64,000 nucleotides of DNA from Anaerolineae bacterium (GTDB lineage: Bacteria; Chloroflexota; Anaerolineae; Promineifilales; Promineifilaceae). The notes under the pieces are model-generated. The model did not search any database. It was not told the origin of the DNA and saw only the letters and a list, made by a program, of their open reading frames with translations. This document shows, piece after piece, positions 1 to 8,712 of this stretch. The stretch spans positions 1 to 64,000 of the forward strand of contig JAHDWK010000010.1 in assembly GCA_023382655.1 (NCBI GenBank), written 5' to 3'. The translations under genes were made by a program, and so were the position numbers. Every line of letters starts with the position of its first letter. Positions within the stretch are counted from its first letter, which is position 1.

Positions 1-57
1 ACACCGATTCGGAGGTTTATCTATTCCTGTTTTATAAGTTTAGTCAGTCAATCAGAG

Positions 58-220
58 GAAACATGTTTTAACATGTTTTATTGATAGTTTTATTGATAGC
101 CTGCCAATTCATTGGCAGCAATTAGATAGCCTGCCAATTCATCCCCAAAATGAATTTTGGGGCTAAGAAGGAAACATGTTAAAACATGTTTTATCGGATA
201 GCCTGCCAATTCATTGGCTA
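58..220. repeat. Hairpin cluster on the 3' side of the RAYT gene
   Basis: Several short palindromes are packed here. GAAACATGTTTTAACATG-type repeats lie at 58-79 and 171-192. CTGCCAAT-TC-ATTGGCAG is at 101-118, a partial copy at 125-142, and GCCAAT-TC-ATTGGC at 205-218. CCCCAAAA-TGAA-TTTTGGGG is at 143-162. Several units start with TAGCC. The hairpins share a TGAA centre (TTCA on the plus strand) but have different stems. The stop codon of the transposase gene (218-220) touches the innermost hairpin. The mirrored hairpins on the other side of the gene suggest a REP/RAYT arrangement. Confidence 0.75.
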
Positions 221-733
221 AAAAGGCGTTTGGTCGCTATCGGTTAGCCAATATTCGGGTCCGGTTTCAGCCACAATTTTAGGTACAAAATCTGGTTTGA
301 GGCCATCGTCGGGCGGCCCCTCGTCGAATTCATTCATCCGCTCCAGCCAACTGTTGGTGGTTTGCTGCTGGTGATGGTTTTTCTGGTTTTGCACGTAGGC
401 AATAGCCCGTCCTTTTTGCCCCTCACCCACAGTAAAAACCCCATAACCGCGCTGCCAGTTGAACTGTTCGTCCATGATGCCAGCATGGTTCAAATCGAAA
501 GCGCTGGCTCCTTTGAGGCATTTGACGACGTAGGCAACAGCATGTTTGGGTGGGATGGAGGCGACAAGATGGGCGTGGTCGAGCCAGCCATCGGCGGCGT
601 AGATGCGGACATCGAGTTCGCGGGCTTTGCGGATGAGGTAGGGATACAGTCGCCGTTCGACGGCAGGGGTCAACCAGGGTGTTCGGTTTTTGGTGGCCCA
701 CACCAGATGATAATAGGTTCGCCAAAATGGCAT
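218..733 (-). CDS. REP-associated tyrosine transposase (IS200/IS605-like Y1 family)
   Basis: Predicted single-strand DNA transposase or REP-processing enzyme of the HUH/Y1 family, about 171 residues. The N-terminus (MPFWRTYYHLVWATKNR) is typical of RAYT proteins. The metal-binding His-x-His motif is seen as DHAHLVAS and the likely catalytic Tyr lies in the helix AYVQNQKNHH. An in-frame ATG further upstream (760) lies inside a palindrome. The chosen ATG at 733 has a strong AGGAGG ribosome site eight bases upstream, so I prefer it. No IS termini or partner TnpB were found. The gene is flanked on both sides by TGAA-loop hairpins, which supports a domesticated RAYT rather than a complete insertion sequence. 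It contains no ACGGCCGT octamer. Confidence 0.85.
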   Translation of the reverse strand: MPFWRTYYHLVWATKNRTPWLTPAVERRLYPYLIRKARELDVRIYAADGWLDHAHLVASIPPKHAVAYVVKCLKGASAFDLNHAGIMDEQFNWQRGYGVFTVGEGQKGRAIAYVQNQKNHHQQQTTNSWLERMNEFDEGPPDDGLKPDFVPKIVAETGPEYWLTDSDQTPF

Positions 734-747
734 TGTGTCCTCCTTTG

Positions 748-830
748 CCCCAAAATTCATTTTGGGGCTATGTATTGAAACATGTTAAAACATGTTTTCT
801 GGTTAGCCACCGATTTCAATCGGCGGCCAG
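748..830. repeat. Hairpin cluster on the 5' side of the RAYT gene
   Basis: CCCCAAAA-TTCA-TTTTGGGG at 748-767 is the counterpart of the copy at 143-162. A GAAACATGTTAAAACATG-type repeat at 777-798 is the counterpart of 171-192. A GCCACCGAT-TTCA-ATCGGCGGC hairpin at 806-827 (one G-T pair) contains the TGA stop codon of the helicase gene (816-818) in its loop. Together with 58-220 this makes a symmetric hairpin frame around the transposase gene. Confidence 0.75.
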
Positions 831-3800
831 ATACATAGACAAAATAACCTCTCGTTTGCCGGCGGCGTGCGGATTTTGCTCCGCGTAATGGCTTTCCAGC
901 AGTCGCGCCGGGATATTGGTTTGCAAAATAGCCATTACTTTCAGTGGGTTAACTGCTTCCGTTCCCAATCCACTCACCGCATTCAAAGCGGTTTTGGTCG
1001 TCTGTTTCGGCAAGCCCCCTTCTTCCAGGCGGGCAATCACCGTCCGGGCGTACTGTTCCTGATCATCGGTCAACTGCTGCGTCTGCTTAAACAGCACCTT
1101 CAAAATGCGTAAAAGCTGGCGGCCGCTGTCCTGTCCGCGACGGGTAGTTGACTCAATCAACTCCTCGGTGGTGGCATAAATAAACGCCTCTTTGTTTTTA
1201 TCCAGCAAGTCAAAATAAGCAGCGGGTAGTGGTTGTCGTTTCTCACCGGTCAGGCTTTCCAGCAGGCCAGCCGCGCTCATAAAATCCAATTCCACACTTT
1301 CCTCGGCCAGTGTCGCCAGGAAAAATTTCTGCACCTTGCCGCGCCGAAAATAAGTCACCAGTGAATCAGGCTGGCGGCCGCTCTGTTTGCCAGAACGCGC
1401 CTTTTTGGGCAGCCGTTTGATTCTGGCGAACAAATCGGGGTCTTTGTCCCGAATCTCTTTAATCAGCGTGAGATATTTCAATTCCGTGTCATCTTCCTCA
1501 TCTTCGCCCGTCACCGTCTTTTTGGAGACCAATCGGTTAAACAGTTCATGGGAGCCGACCGGTTCTCCTTCGGTGAGCAGGGCGGCATCACCGCCAAGCA
1601 GCGTCAGGAAGGCGTTGATCTTGGCTTCGGCCGCTTCTTTGAGCTTGATTTCATCATTGGCCTGGCGGGTGGGGAAAAAGTTAAAGGTGTAAATGGTGTC
1701 GAAGGTTATGTCTACCCGGTTAATGCGCCCGACGCGCTGCATGAGGCGGGTGGGGTTCCAGGGAATATCATAGTTGATGATCACGTTGGCGCGGTGCAAG
1801 TTGACCCCTTCGGACAGCACTTCGGTCGAAATCAAGATACGGTAATCATTCTGGGGATGGCGGGCTTTGGCATCGAAGTTTTGAATGACAATCTGCCGTG
1901 TGGCTTCGCCGGAACCGCCGTGGAAACAAAGGGCCTGGTTGGGGTGGTTTTGGTTAATGTGGTCGGTGAGGTAGACGGCCGTTTCCTTCGACTCCATAAA
2001 AAGAATCAGCTTGTTTTCGCGCAGCAATTTGTTCTGTTGCAGTTTGGCTAACAACGCTAACAGCTTAGGATCGCGGTCTATCTGCTGCCACAGCTTTTTA
2101 ACCTGCTGCAAAATTTCCCAATCGCGGCGTAAGTCATGCCAAAATTCATCCCGGAACATGCTGCTGTCAAATCGCTCTGCTTTACCCTCTTCCAGTAAAC
2201 GCTGCACCGCGTCATCGTCATCATTTTCTAGCAGCTCAAAAATCTTCTGCGTGTGTTTCTTGCTCAGATAAACATTTCCCTTCTCAAACTCAGCCATAAA
2301 CAGTTCATAGGAGCGAATAAACCGGTCAACGGAGTTGCGGAAAGCGAAGAAACTGCTTTCCAACCGCTTAACCAGCAAGATTTTCATAAAGCGTCCCATG
2401 TTGCGCTGCGACTGTTCTTCCAGTTGATCCAGCTTGCCCTTGTAATACAACAACGGCGTGTAACGAGCATAACTGAACTGCTGTGAAACAAGTTCAATGG
2501 TGCGGTTAAAAATGTCGTCCTCTTGCTCATTGAGTTCGTAAAAGAGCGGTTCCGGGTTATTCACTTCGGGGAATTTAAGATTCTGCGCGGCCAAATCTTT
2601 GCCAAAATAGCGCACAATTTCGGTCCGGGTGCGCCGCACCATCAGGTATTTCAATACTTTTTCCCGAATCTCATGGGCATTTTCGCGCACCACGCGCAGA
2701 TATTCAGCGTTGTCTTTTTGCCGGTCTAACCCTTTCAGCTTTTTCTGCAACTGGCCAAAGAAGGTTTCCAGGTCGGGCAAATTGGGGATGCTGCTTTTGC
2801 GCGCGTTTTGGAACAGCTTGATCTGGCTGAGAATATCTTTGGGTGAATTGTTGTAGGGGGTGGCTGTGACTAAAATCACCCGCTTGCCCCGGCAGATTTC
2901 GGCCAGCTTTTCATAGGTCATATTGGTTTCGGTTCTAAAGCGGTGGGCTTCGTCAATAATAATATTGGTGTACTTTTCTGTACCGCCAGCCAGAATATCG
3001 TCCAGTTTGCCCACCGATTGATAGTCGGCCGGGACGCGAAAGTCGGAAAAGGCGTTGGGCCAGGAGCCGGGGTTGTCTCTATCTAGCAAAACAGGGGGCG
3101 CGATGATGAGGGTACGGCCGTCTAGCTGTCCGGCTAACAGCGTAGCAATATAGGTTTTGCCCAACCCCACCACGTCAGAGATGAAGACGCCGCCATACGC
3201 TTCCAAAATCTTCTTGGCGTTTAAGACGGCCTGCTCCTGATATTCCAGTTTCATGAACTTTTCGGGCAGGTAGTCGGCAAACAGTTCATCTGATTGGCTG
3301 AGTTCATCTTTGAAATATTCATAGAGGAATTTTAGATAAAGGTGATAAGGGGGAATCTCTTGATTAAGCCATGTTTTCGTTTCGATGGTCTCAATATATT
3401 TTTCGCTGATGTCTACAGCATTTGCCCAGAGTTCCTCAAATTTCTCCCTGGCAAAGCGATAGTCGGCGCTGTTCTTCAACTCCACGTTGAATTCCAGATT
3501 GTCCACCAGGCCAGATTGGGTGAGATTGCTGGAACCTGTAATCACGCGGCCTACATCCCGGTCGCCTTCGGGGAAGGTAACAATATACAGCTTGGCGTGG
3601 ATTTTTTGCGAGGGATAGACCTTAATCTCCAGCTTGCCGCTTTTGATCCAGGCAATAAAGCGGGCAACCCCCTGCTCCGTCTGGGCATCATCGGGTGATT
3701 CTTCCAGCTCTTTTTCCACCAGATCAGCATATACCTGCCGGGCTTCTGAGTGGGAAAAGATGAATTCAAGCTGCTGGGCGCGTTGGGCGTTGGTAATCAG

Positions 3801-4006
3801 GTCATAGGTGCGCTGGTCGGTGCTGATGCCGATCAAGATTCTGTTTTTTCGGTTTGTTCTAAAGCGTGATGAATGGCATGAAAGCCGCTGGTGTAGAAGT
3901 AGCCTACTAGGCAATCAAAGAAGCGCGCATCTTTGATCAGAATATTGAATCTATCTTTCAGGCTTTGGTTGTTTTCGTTGGTAATGAAGGTAAGGTCTGT
4001 GGTCAT
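816..4006 (-). CDS. PLD-like + SNF2-type helicase, interrupted by a -1 frameshift
   Basis: Predicted DNA-dependent ATPase/helicase of about 1062 residues if read through. The N-terminal part is phospholipase-D-like (HAKLYIV followed by GSSNLTQSG). The SNF2 core has Walker A VVGLGKT, DEAH box IIIDEAH, motif III VTATPYNN, and a C-terminal helicase half with EGVNLHRA and MQRVGRINRV. The natural N-terminus starts at the ATG at 4006 (MTTDLTFITNENNQ, LVGYFYTSGFHA) but runs into a TGA. The downstream frame is recovered by slipping back one base in the A6 run at 3844-3849, giving LEQTEK-NRILIGIS, a smooth family join. This may be a sequencing or assembly error, a pseudogene, or slippage on A-rich sequence. 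Such PLD-SNF2 helicases often occur in defence islands (family knowledge), but no methylase or nuclease partner is next to it. Confidence 0.8.
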
Positions 4007-4125
4007 GCGCAGATTTTACCTGCTAATCTAGATTTAGGGGTACGTTTTCCTGGCAACGGCCGTTGCTGCCCACCCTTTTGCAAGCAGCCTCATATTGGGG
4101 AAAGAAGAATTGGATAGCTAACGGT

Positions 4126-5313
4126 TTACGAGTAATGGCTTACGGTTTGAGCCTGGTAACCGGATGCTGCCAGGGTGAGGAGCAACAACTGCCCCAGGCC
4201 GCGAGGCAGGTGTTGGGGGTCGAGGTATTCGTCCAGGCGGTGCGCGTGATGGGATTCGGCCAGGCCAATACACACGGCCGTATACCCCTCACTGAGCGGT
4301 ACATTGGCGTCGGTGCTGCTGGCAATGAGACGTGGGTGGGCGCAGCCGACGGCTTGCAGCGCCGCCACCGCCCATTGCACCAGGGGAGCATCCGCCGCCA
4401 GAGCACCGGCGGGCCGGTTGCCAATCAGTTCCATACTCACCCGCACATCCCGGCGTTTGTTCGCCTGTTCGATGATCTGGCTCACGGCCGTGACCAATCC
4501 CTCCAAGTCCGCCGGTGATTCTGAACGCAAATCCAGCAAACCGCTGGCCGATTGAGCAATTGAGTTAATGGAAGTTCCCCCTTCAATCACCCCCACATTG
4601 TAGGTTGTCTTGGGAGTTTTGGGCACGGTCAGCCGGTCAATGGCCACGATGAGCCGTGCCAGTTCATGCACCGCGCTGCGCACGCCAAAGTTGCCCCAGG
4701 AGTGGCCGCCGGGCGTCTCTACCGTCAACTTAAAGCGGCGCACGCCAATACCCTGGTGCGAAATCTGCCCATACAGCCCGCCCTCAACGACAATGTAGGT
4801 AGCGCGCGAACCAAATCGGTCTACCACCGCCCGCATCCCGCGCAAGTCACCCAGCCCCTCCTCCCCTACATTCGCCACAAACCAGAGGTCAGCGGCCAAA
4901 GGCAGTGCTGCCTCGCACAAAACCCGTGCCAGAGTGATAACGCCCGCCACGCCCGTTGAGTTATCGGCAATACCAGGGCCGTAGACGAAACCGCCGTCGC
5001 GCCGCACCGCCAGGTCTGTTTCGATGGGGAACACTGTGTCGCTATGCGCAGAAATGATGACAGGGGGATGGGTGGGATGGGCAGCGGGCAGACGGCCAAA
5101 CACATTGTGCAGTTCATCTTGGGCCACATCTTGCAGGCCAACGGCCGTCAACTCCTGTTCAATAAAGGCTGCCCGCGTCGCCTCGGCAAAGGTCGGCGCG
5201 GGAATTTGCTGTACAGTAACCGCCAGGTCAACAACCTGTTCACTCATCTGGTGAAAGGCGGTTAACAGGGCTTGTACGGAGGGACGCGCTGCCAGTGTAG
5301 GAATAGAATTCAT
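4126..5313 (-). CDS. M20 family metallopeptidase / amidohydrolase
   Basis: Zinc-dependent hydrolase of about 395 residues, likely a cytosolic di/tripeptidase or deacylase. Metal-site motifs are visible in order: SAHSDTV (His, bridging Asp region), GPGIADNSTG (bridging Asp), NVGEEGLGD (general base and metal Glu), YIVVEG, and a C-terminal HHAHRLDEY His. A dimerisation lid domain lies between VEG and the C-terminal part (GGHSWGNFG). The reading frame stays open upstream, but those codons come from a palindromic element (5332-5399), so the ATG at 5313 (MNSIPTL) is taken as the start. The C-terminal TVSHYS and stop are formed by ACGGTTTACG-type iterated sequence. The substrate cannot be named from sequence. 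Confidence 0.85.
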   Translation of the reverse strand: MNSIPTLAARPSVQALLTAFHQMSEQVVDLAVTVQQIPAPTFAEATRAAFIEQELTAVGLQDVAQDELHNVFGRLPAAHPTHPPVIISAHSDTVFPIETDLAVRRDGGFVYGPGIADNSTGVAGVITLARVLCEAALPLAADLWFVANVGEEGLGDLRGMRAVVDRFGSRATYIVVEGGLYGQISHQGIGVRRFKLTVETPGGHSWGNFGVRSAVHELARLIVAIDRLTVPKTPKTTYNVGVIEGGTSINSIAQSASGLLDLRSESPADLEGLVTAVSQIIEQANKRRDVRVSMELIGNRPAGALAADAPLVQWAVAALQAVGCAHPRLIASSTDANVPLSEGYTAVCIGLAESHHAHRLDEYLDPQHLPRGLGQLLLLTLAASGYQAQTVSHYS

Positions 5314-5331
5314 GCCAAACAGGGGTCTTTT

Positions 5332-5399
5332 GTAGGGGCGTGGCCTTGTGCCCGCCATCACCCGGCGATTACCAGGGCAACCACAAGGGTCGCCCCTAC
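5332..5399. repeat. 68-bp interspersed element with GTAGGGGCG/CGCCCCTAC ends
   Basis: Ends are a perfect 9-bp inverted repeat (GTAGGGGCG at 5332-5340, CGCCCCTAC at 5391-5399). Further imperfect complementarity lies inside (CCTTGTG versus CACAAGG). It sits between the small membrane protein gene and the peptidase start. From memory, similar sequences are common intergenic repeats in Chloroflexota and cyanobacteria. Only one copy is present here. Confidence 0.6.
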
Positions 5400-5596
5400 C
5401 CAAGCGGACGAATCAACAAGATGCCGATCAAACTGATAATTAAACCAATGTGCAAAAACAAATTACTTTCCACAATCCAAAAGCCCTGGAAAAACTGCAA
5501 CACCAGGTTCAAGATGATGAAAGCCAGCCCAATCAACGGCAGCAAACCCGGATACTTCGCCAGAAACTCGCTCAATGTGTCCAGTAGTTTGTTCAT
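5396..5596 (-). CDS. Small two-helix membrane protein
   Basis: A 66-residue protein with two hydrophobic segments (LPLIGLAFIILNLVLQFF and LFLHIGLIISLIGILLI) joined by a short polar turn. I recognise no family. It lies in the gap between hflX and the peptidase gene, same strand, and its 3' end overlaps the interspersed element at 5332-5399 by four bases. The ribosome site is weak. The regular two-helix hairpin and good spacing make it plausible but not certain. Confidence 0.5.
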   Translation of the reverse strand: MNKLLDTLSEFLAKYPGLLPLIGLAFIILNLVLQFFQGFWIVESNLFLHIGLIISLIGILLIRPLG

Positions 5597-5614
5597 TAGC
5601 TACCAACTTTGCCC

Positions 5615-5648
5615 AGAAGTTCAACTTCTCTGAGGAAGTTGAACTTCT
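5615..5648. repeat. Double palindrome hairpin downstream of hflX
   Basis: Perfect inverted repeat with 14-bp arms (AGAAGTTCAACTTC and its complement) and a 6-nt loop. Each arm is itself a palindrome (GAAGT-TCA-ACTTC). It lies just past the hflX stop codon on the minus strand, so it can act as a terminator or mRNA-stabilising hairpin, but no T-run follows. Confidence 0.6.
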
Positions 5649-5652
5649 CATA

Positions 5653-6963
5653 CTAAACTTGATACGGTTCAAAATATGGTATCAGGCGATGGGGCAAACG
5701 TCCATAAACTCGCACCCCGTCCTGCCCATGCTCCTCGCTGTCCACCTGACCGCGTTCATACATCATGGACAACAAATCACCCCGCTGATACGGCAGCAGC
5801 ACCGAGATGGGCGTCAACAGCGCCACCATCGCCGCTTCGATGGCTAACAGCAGTGCCTCCATCCCTTCGCCGGTGAGGGCGGAAATGCGTACAGTGGGCA
5901 CGGTTAAATCCAGAATCGTCTCAATGTCACTGTCGGCCGGAAGCTGATCTATTTTGTTCAGGGCCACCACCATGGGCAGATGGTCTACCTCCAGTTCGGC
6001 CAGGGTATCTTCCACCGATTCCACCTGAGCCACCACATGCGGGTGCGTGGCGTCCACCACATGCAGCAGCAAATCGGCGTCCCGAATTTCCTCCAGGGTA
6101 GCACGGAAAGCGGCCACAATCTGGGTGGGCAGCTTTTGGATGAAACCGACGGTATCGGTAAAGAGAACTTCACGGCCGTTGGGCATCACCACCTTGCGCG
6201 TCGTTGGGTCCAGCGTGGCAAACAACATGTCCGCCGACAACACATCCGCGTTGCTCAGTTTATTAAGCAGCGTAGATTTACCGGCATTGGTGTAGCCTAC
6301 AATGGCGACAACGGTCAATTCCGTTTGCTGCCGTTTCGTGCGCGCCGCATCACGCCGGGCGCGCACCGTCTCCAAATCTTCTTTGATGGCGCTGATGCGG
6401 CGGCGAATTTCGCGGCGGTCTACTTCAAGCTGGGTTTCACCAGGACCGCGCACACCCACGCCGCCACTCACGCCCCCGCCAGCGCGCCCACCGGCCTGCC
6501 GCGCCAGATGTGTCCACATGCGCGTCAGGCGAGGCGCCCGGTATTCTAATTGGGCCAGTTCTACTTGCAGCTTGCCTTCACGGGTGTGGGCGTGTTGGGC
6601 GAAGATATCCAGAATGAGGGCGGTACGGTCAATGACCTTCACTTCCTCGCCAAAGATCTCTTCCAGTTCACGCTGGTGGCGCGGCTCCAATTCATCATCA
6701 AAAATAACGACGTTGGCGTCTAGTTCTCCTACCAGCGTTTTGACTTCTTCGACTTTACCGGCGCCAATGTAGGTGGCGCTGTCCGGTTTGTCCAGCCGCT
6801 GGCTCGTTTGGCCGACCACATCCAGCCCGGCAGTATCGGTCAGGCGCGCCAGTTCTTCCAGGCTGTCATGCAAGTTGAGCAACGGCCGTATCCGCTTAAA
6901 CTCCACGCCCACTAAAAAGGCGCGTTCACGTGGTTCGTTGGTTGGGTATGTTTTATGTGTAAT
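5653..6963 (-). CDS. hflX: Ribosome-associated GTPase HflX, probable AUU start
   Basis: GTPase that splits stalled ribosomes, about 436 residues. The N-terminal HflX domain (IGAGKVEEVKTLV, ELEPRHQRELE, then the Gly-rich stretch GGRAGGGVSGGVGVRGPGE) is followed by a G domain with VGYTNAGKST (G1), DTVGFIQKLP (G3) and NKID (G4). The first conventional start codon in frame (GTG, 6912) would remove the conserved RAFLVGVE N-terminus and has no ribosome site. Seventeen codons upstream an ATT at 6961-6963 is preceded by GGAGG with five-base spacing, and no ATG/GTG/TTG lies between the upstream stop and 6912. An AUU start, as in infC, is therefore the best model. The gene follows a block of CCGTAAT-type iterated repeats. 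Confidence 0.9.
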   Translation of the reverse strand: MTHKTYPTNEPRERAFLVGVEFKRIRPLLNLHDSLEELARLTDTAGLDVVGQTSQRLDKPDSATYIGAGKVEEVKTLVGELDANVVIFDDELEPRHQRELEEIFGEEVKVIDRTALILDIFAQHAHTREGKLQVELAQLEYRAPRLTRMWTHLARQAGGRAGGGVSGGVGVRGPGETQLEVDRREIRRRISAIKEDLETVRARRDAARTKRQQTELTVVAIVGYTNAGKSTLLNKLSNADVLSADMLFATLDPTTRKVVMPNGREVLFTDTVGFIQKLPTQIVAAFRATLEEIRDADLLLHVVDATHPHVVAQVESVEDTLAELEVDHLPMVVALNKIDQLPADSDIETILDLTVPTVRISALTGEGMEALLLAIEAAMVALLTPISVLLPYQRGDLLSMMYERGQVDSEEHGQDGVRVYGRLPHRLIPYFEPYQV

Positions 6964-6972
6964 AGTCTCCTC

Positions 6973-7050
6973 CGTTATTCGTAATCCGTCATCCGTAACC
7001 CGTAATCCGTTTTCGGCATACGGATCACGGAATACGGATCACGGGTCACG
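6973..7050. repeat. Iterated ATCCGTA-type imperfect hairpin
   Basis: The plus strand holds successive CGTAATCCGT, CATCCGTAAC and CCGTAATCCG units, then after a TTTTCGGCAT centre the complementary ACGGATCACGG, AATACGGATC and ACGGGTCACG units. The two halves form a long imperfect hairpin. It starts at the stop codon of the DUF4139 gene (7052-7054). Confidence 0.75.
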
Positions 7051-7051
7051 T

Positions 7052-8644
7052 CTATTCAGAAAGGCCAGTAATTCGCAGCGTCGGGGGATGTTCGACCACA
7101 AATTCGTAAACGATGTTTTGTTTGGCCCCAGCGACCAAAGGAAGATGCCATTCCAGATGGTTCAAATCGGACTGCTCGGTGGGTGTGGGGCGGGCGCTTT
7201 CCAGGCGCACCTTGATCTGTTCGTTGCGGGCAACAGGGATGTGGTCGTGCAGTTCCACAGTTACGGCCGTGCCCAACAAATTCTCCAGCTCAATCTCATA
7301 ACCAAAACGGGTACGGCGCACATCACGCAACATCTTTTTATCCACTTCTCGCTTGCTCAATTCGCGCTCGACGGTGATGCGCTCTTCCACGCCCAGCAGC
7401 AGTTCCAATTCACCGCCGGTGGGTGTGTATTCCAGGTTGGTACGCCCGATAAACTCGTCCCCCACAAACAGGCTGGCCGAACCGGCCAGCAGCGGCCCAC
7501 TGCCACTGTTGGTAATGGTCGCCCGGCGATATACCGCATCGGTATGTTTGGGCACACAAAGATAGTCCAGTTTGGGATCAAGCTGAAGCTGCTGCAAGGT
7601 GGTTTTGTGCGGCGAGCCATCGCTGGGGATGTCGGCGGGGTTAGGGACGTGGAAGGTCACGGCCGTGCCTTCACTGCTGGCAGCAGCGGTGACAATCTCC
7701 GCCTCTTTCATTTGCATTTCTGCTTCTGGCACGGCAAAAGTATCGGCGGCGGCCATGGCCGCTACCGCCATCGGCGCGGCGGCTCTTTGCATACGGGGCT
7801 GCGGCACAGGCGGTGGCATATACACATCCAGATACCAGGGGTATAGTTCCGGCAATTGCTGGTTGAGCGCCGGGCGGGCCGTGGAGACGCTGAGCTGCAC
7901 GGCCGTCCAATCCTGCCCCGTCTGCTGCGTAATCTGCGCCATATAACTCAGTTCCACCGTCTGCCCCGTTTCTGTTTGCCGCAGCCGGGCATCATACAAC
8001 GGCTGCCAGCCGGCCTGATGCACCACATAGGTGACTTCGGGTCGGAATGTACCTGCCGCCAGTACCTCAATCTCCACCACCGCCTGATGCCGTTCGCGGG
8101 GGCGGGCGGAACGCATCTGGTTCAGTTCATTTTGCAGCTTTTGCAGGCGGCGTTTCAGGTCGCGTTCTTGTTTCTTCAGGTCGCGCACGGCCGTGCGCAT
8201 CTGCACATCCTGGTCGCGTAAAAAGTCCAGTAAATTGGCCTGGTCGGTGACGGTCGTGCGGCCACGAGACAACCCTTTGGCAAACTCCACCGTCGCCGCC
8301 CGCAGCCCATCCAGGTACTTGCCATGCTCCTGCCAACGGGCCATCTCGTCGGCCAACACCTGCATCTCGTCCTGCGTCTGCTCAATTTGCTGCTCCAGGT
8401 CACGCGCCTGAGCCACCGGCGTTTGTTCATAATAACGACGGGCTACATCCACACTTTGTATGCGCACCCGCGCCGTACCCTGCCCGGCTACGCGCACCGA
8501 TTCCGGCTCTAACACCAGGGGCAGTTCATCCACCAGCAGCCGGTGATTGCCCGGTTCCAGATCGCAGTCGGCTACGGCCGTGACCCGCGCCCGATCAGGA
8601 TACACTACCACCCGCTCTACCGTTGCTTCCAATAAGATGTCCAT
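7052..8644 (-). CDS. DUF4139 / mucoidy-inhibitor MuiA family protein
   Basis: About 530 residues. The N-terminal DUF4140-like part (ATVERVVVYPDRARVTA, LPLVLEPESVRV) leads into a long charged coiled coil (about residues 80-190: EQQIEQTQDEMQ, LKKQERDLKRRLQ) and a C-terminal DUF4139 beta-rich part (VTYVVHQAGWQPLYDAR, LSVSTARPALN). The start at 8644 has AGGA six bases upstream; earlier in-frame codons fall in iterated repeat sequence. No signal peptide is seen. Biochemical role unknown; members named MuiA were linked genetically to mucoidy, which need not apply here. The gene carries several ACGGCCGT octamers. Confidence 0.85.
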   Translation of the reverse strand: MDILLEATVERVVVYPDRARVTAVADCDLEPGNHRLLVDELPLVLEPESVRVAGQGTARVRIQSVDVARRYYEQTPVAQARDLEQQIEQTQDEMQVLADEMARWQEHGKYLDGLRAATVEFAKGLSRGRTTVTDQANLLDFLRDQDVQMRTAVRDLKKQERDLKRRLQKLQNELNQMRSARPRERHQAVVEIEVLAAGTFRPEVTYVVHQAGWQPLYDARLRQTETGQTVELSYMAQITQQTGQDWTAVQLSVSTARPALNQQLPELYPWYLDVYMPPPVPQPRMQRAAAPMAVAAMAAADTFAVPEAEMQMKEAEIVTAAASSEGTAVTFHVPNPADIPSDGSPHKTTLQQLQLDPKLDYLCVPKHTDAVYRRATITNSGSGPLLAGSASLFVGDEFIGRTNLEYTPTGGELELLLGVEERITVERELSKREVDKKMLRDVRRTRFGYEIELENLLGTAVTVELHDHIPVARNEQIKVRLESARPTPTEQSDLNHLEWHLPLVAGAKQNIVYEFVVEHPPTLRITGLSE

Positions 8645-8655
8645 TGATTGATCCT

Positions 8656-8712
8656 GTTGTGTAGTAAACAGTGAACAATGATCTTTATACCGCCCACTGC
8701 TTACTGCCCACT
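8656..8712. repeat. Iterated CACTGCTTACTG-type spacer
   Basis: Plus-strand units such as GTAAACAGTGAACA and CCCACTGCTTACTGCCCAC form an imperfect hairpin between the histidine kinase stop codon (TAA, 8713-8715) and the DUF4139 start. The unit type resembles that at 44575-44634. Confidence 0.6.

Noticed and set aside
218..760. Complete IS200/IS605 insertion sequence
   Set aside because: No TnpB, no target-site or subterminal cleavage pattern; the flanking hairpins fit RAYT/REP better.
3844..3849. Firm claim of programmed -1 frameshifting in the helicase
   Set aside because: A6 could slip, but there is no visible Shine-Dalgarno-like stimulator or checked structure, and a base-call error is equally likely.
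816..4006. Helicase as part of a named defence system such as DISARM or BREX
   Set aside because: No methylase, PglX/BrxC or DUF1998 partner is adjacent in the window; only the isolated helicase is seen.
6773..7846. Plus-strand open frame of about 357 codons across hflX, a repeat and the DUF4139 gene
   Set aside because: It crosses two real genes and a hairpin repeat and has no protein-like features.
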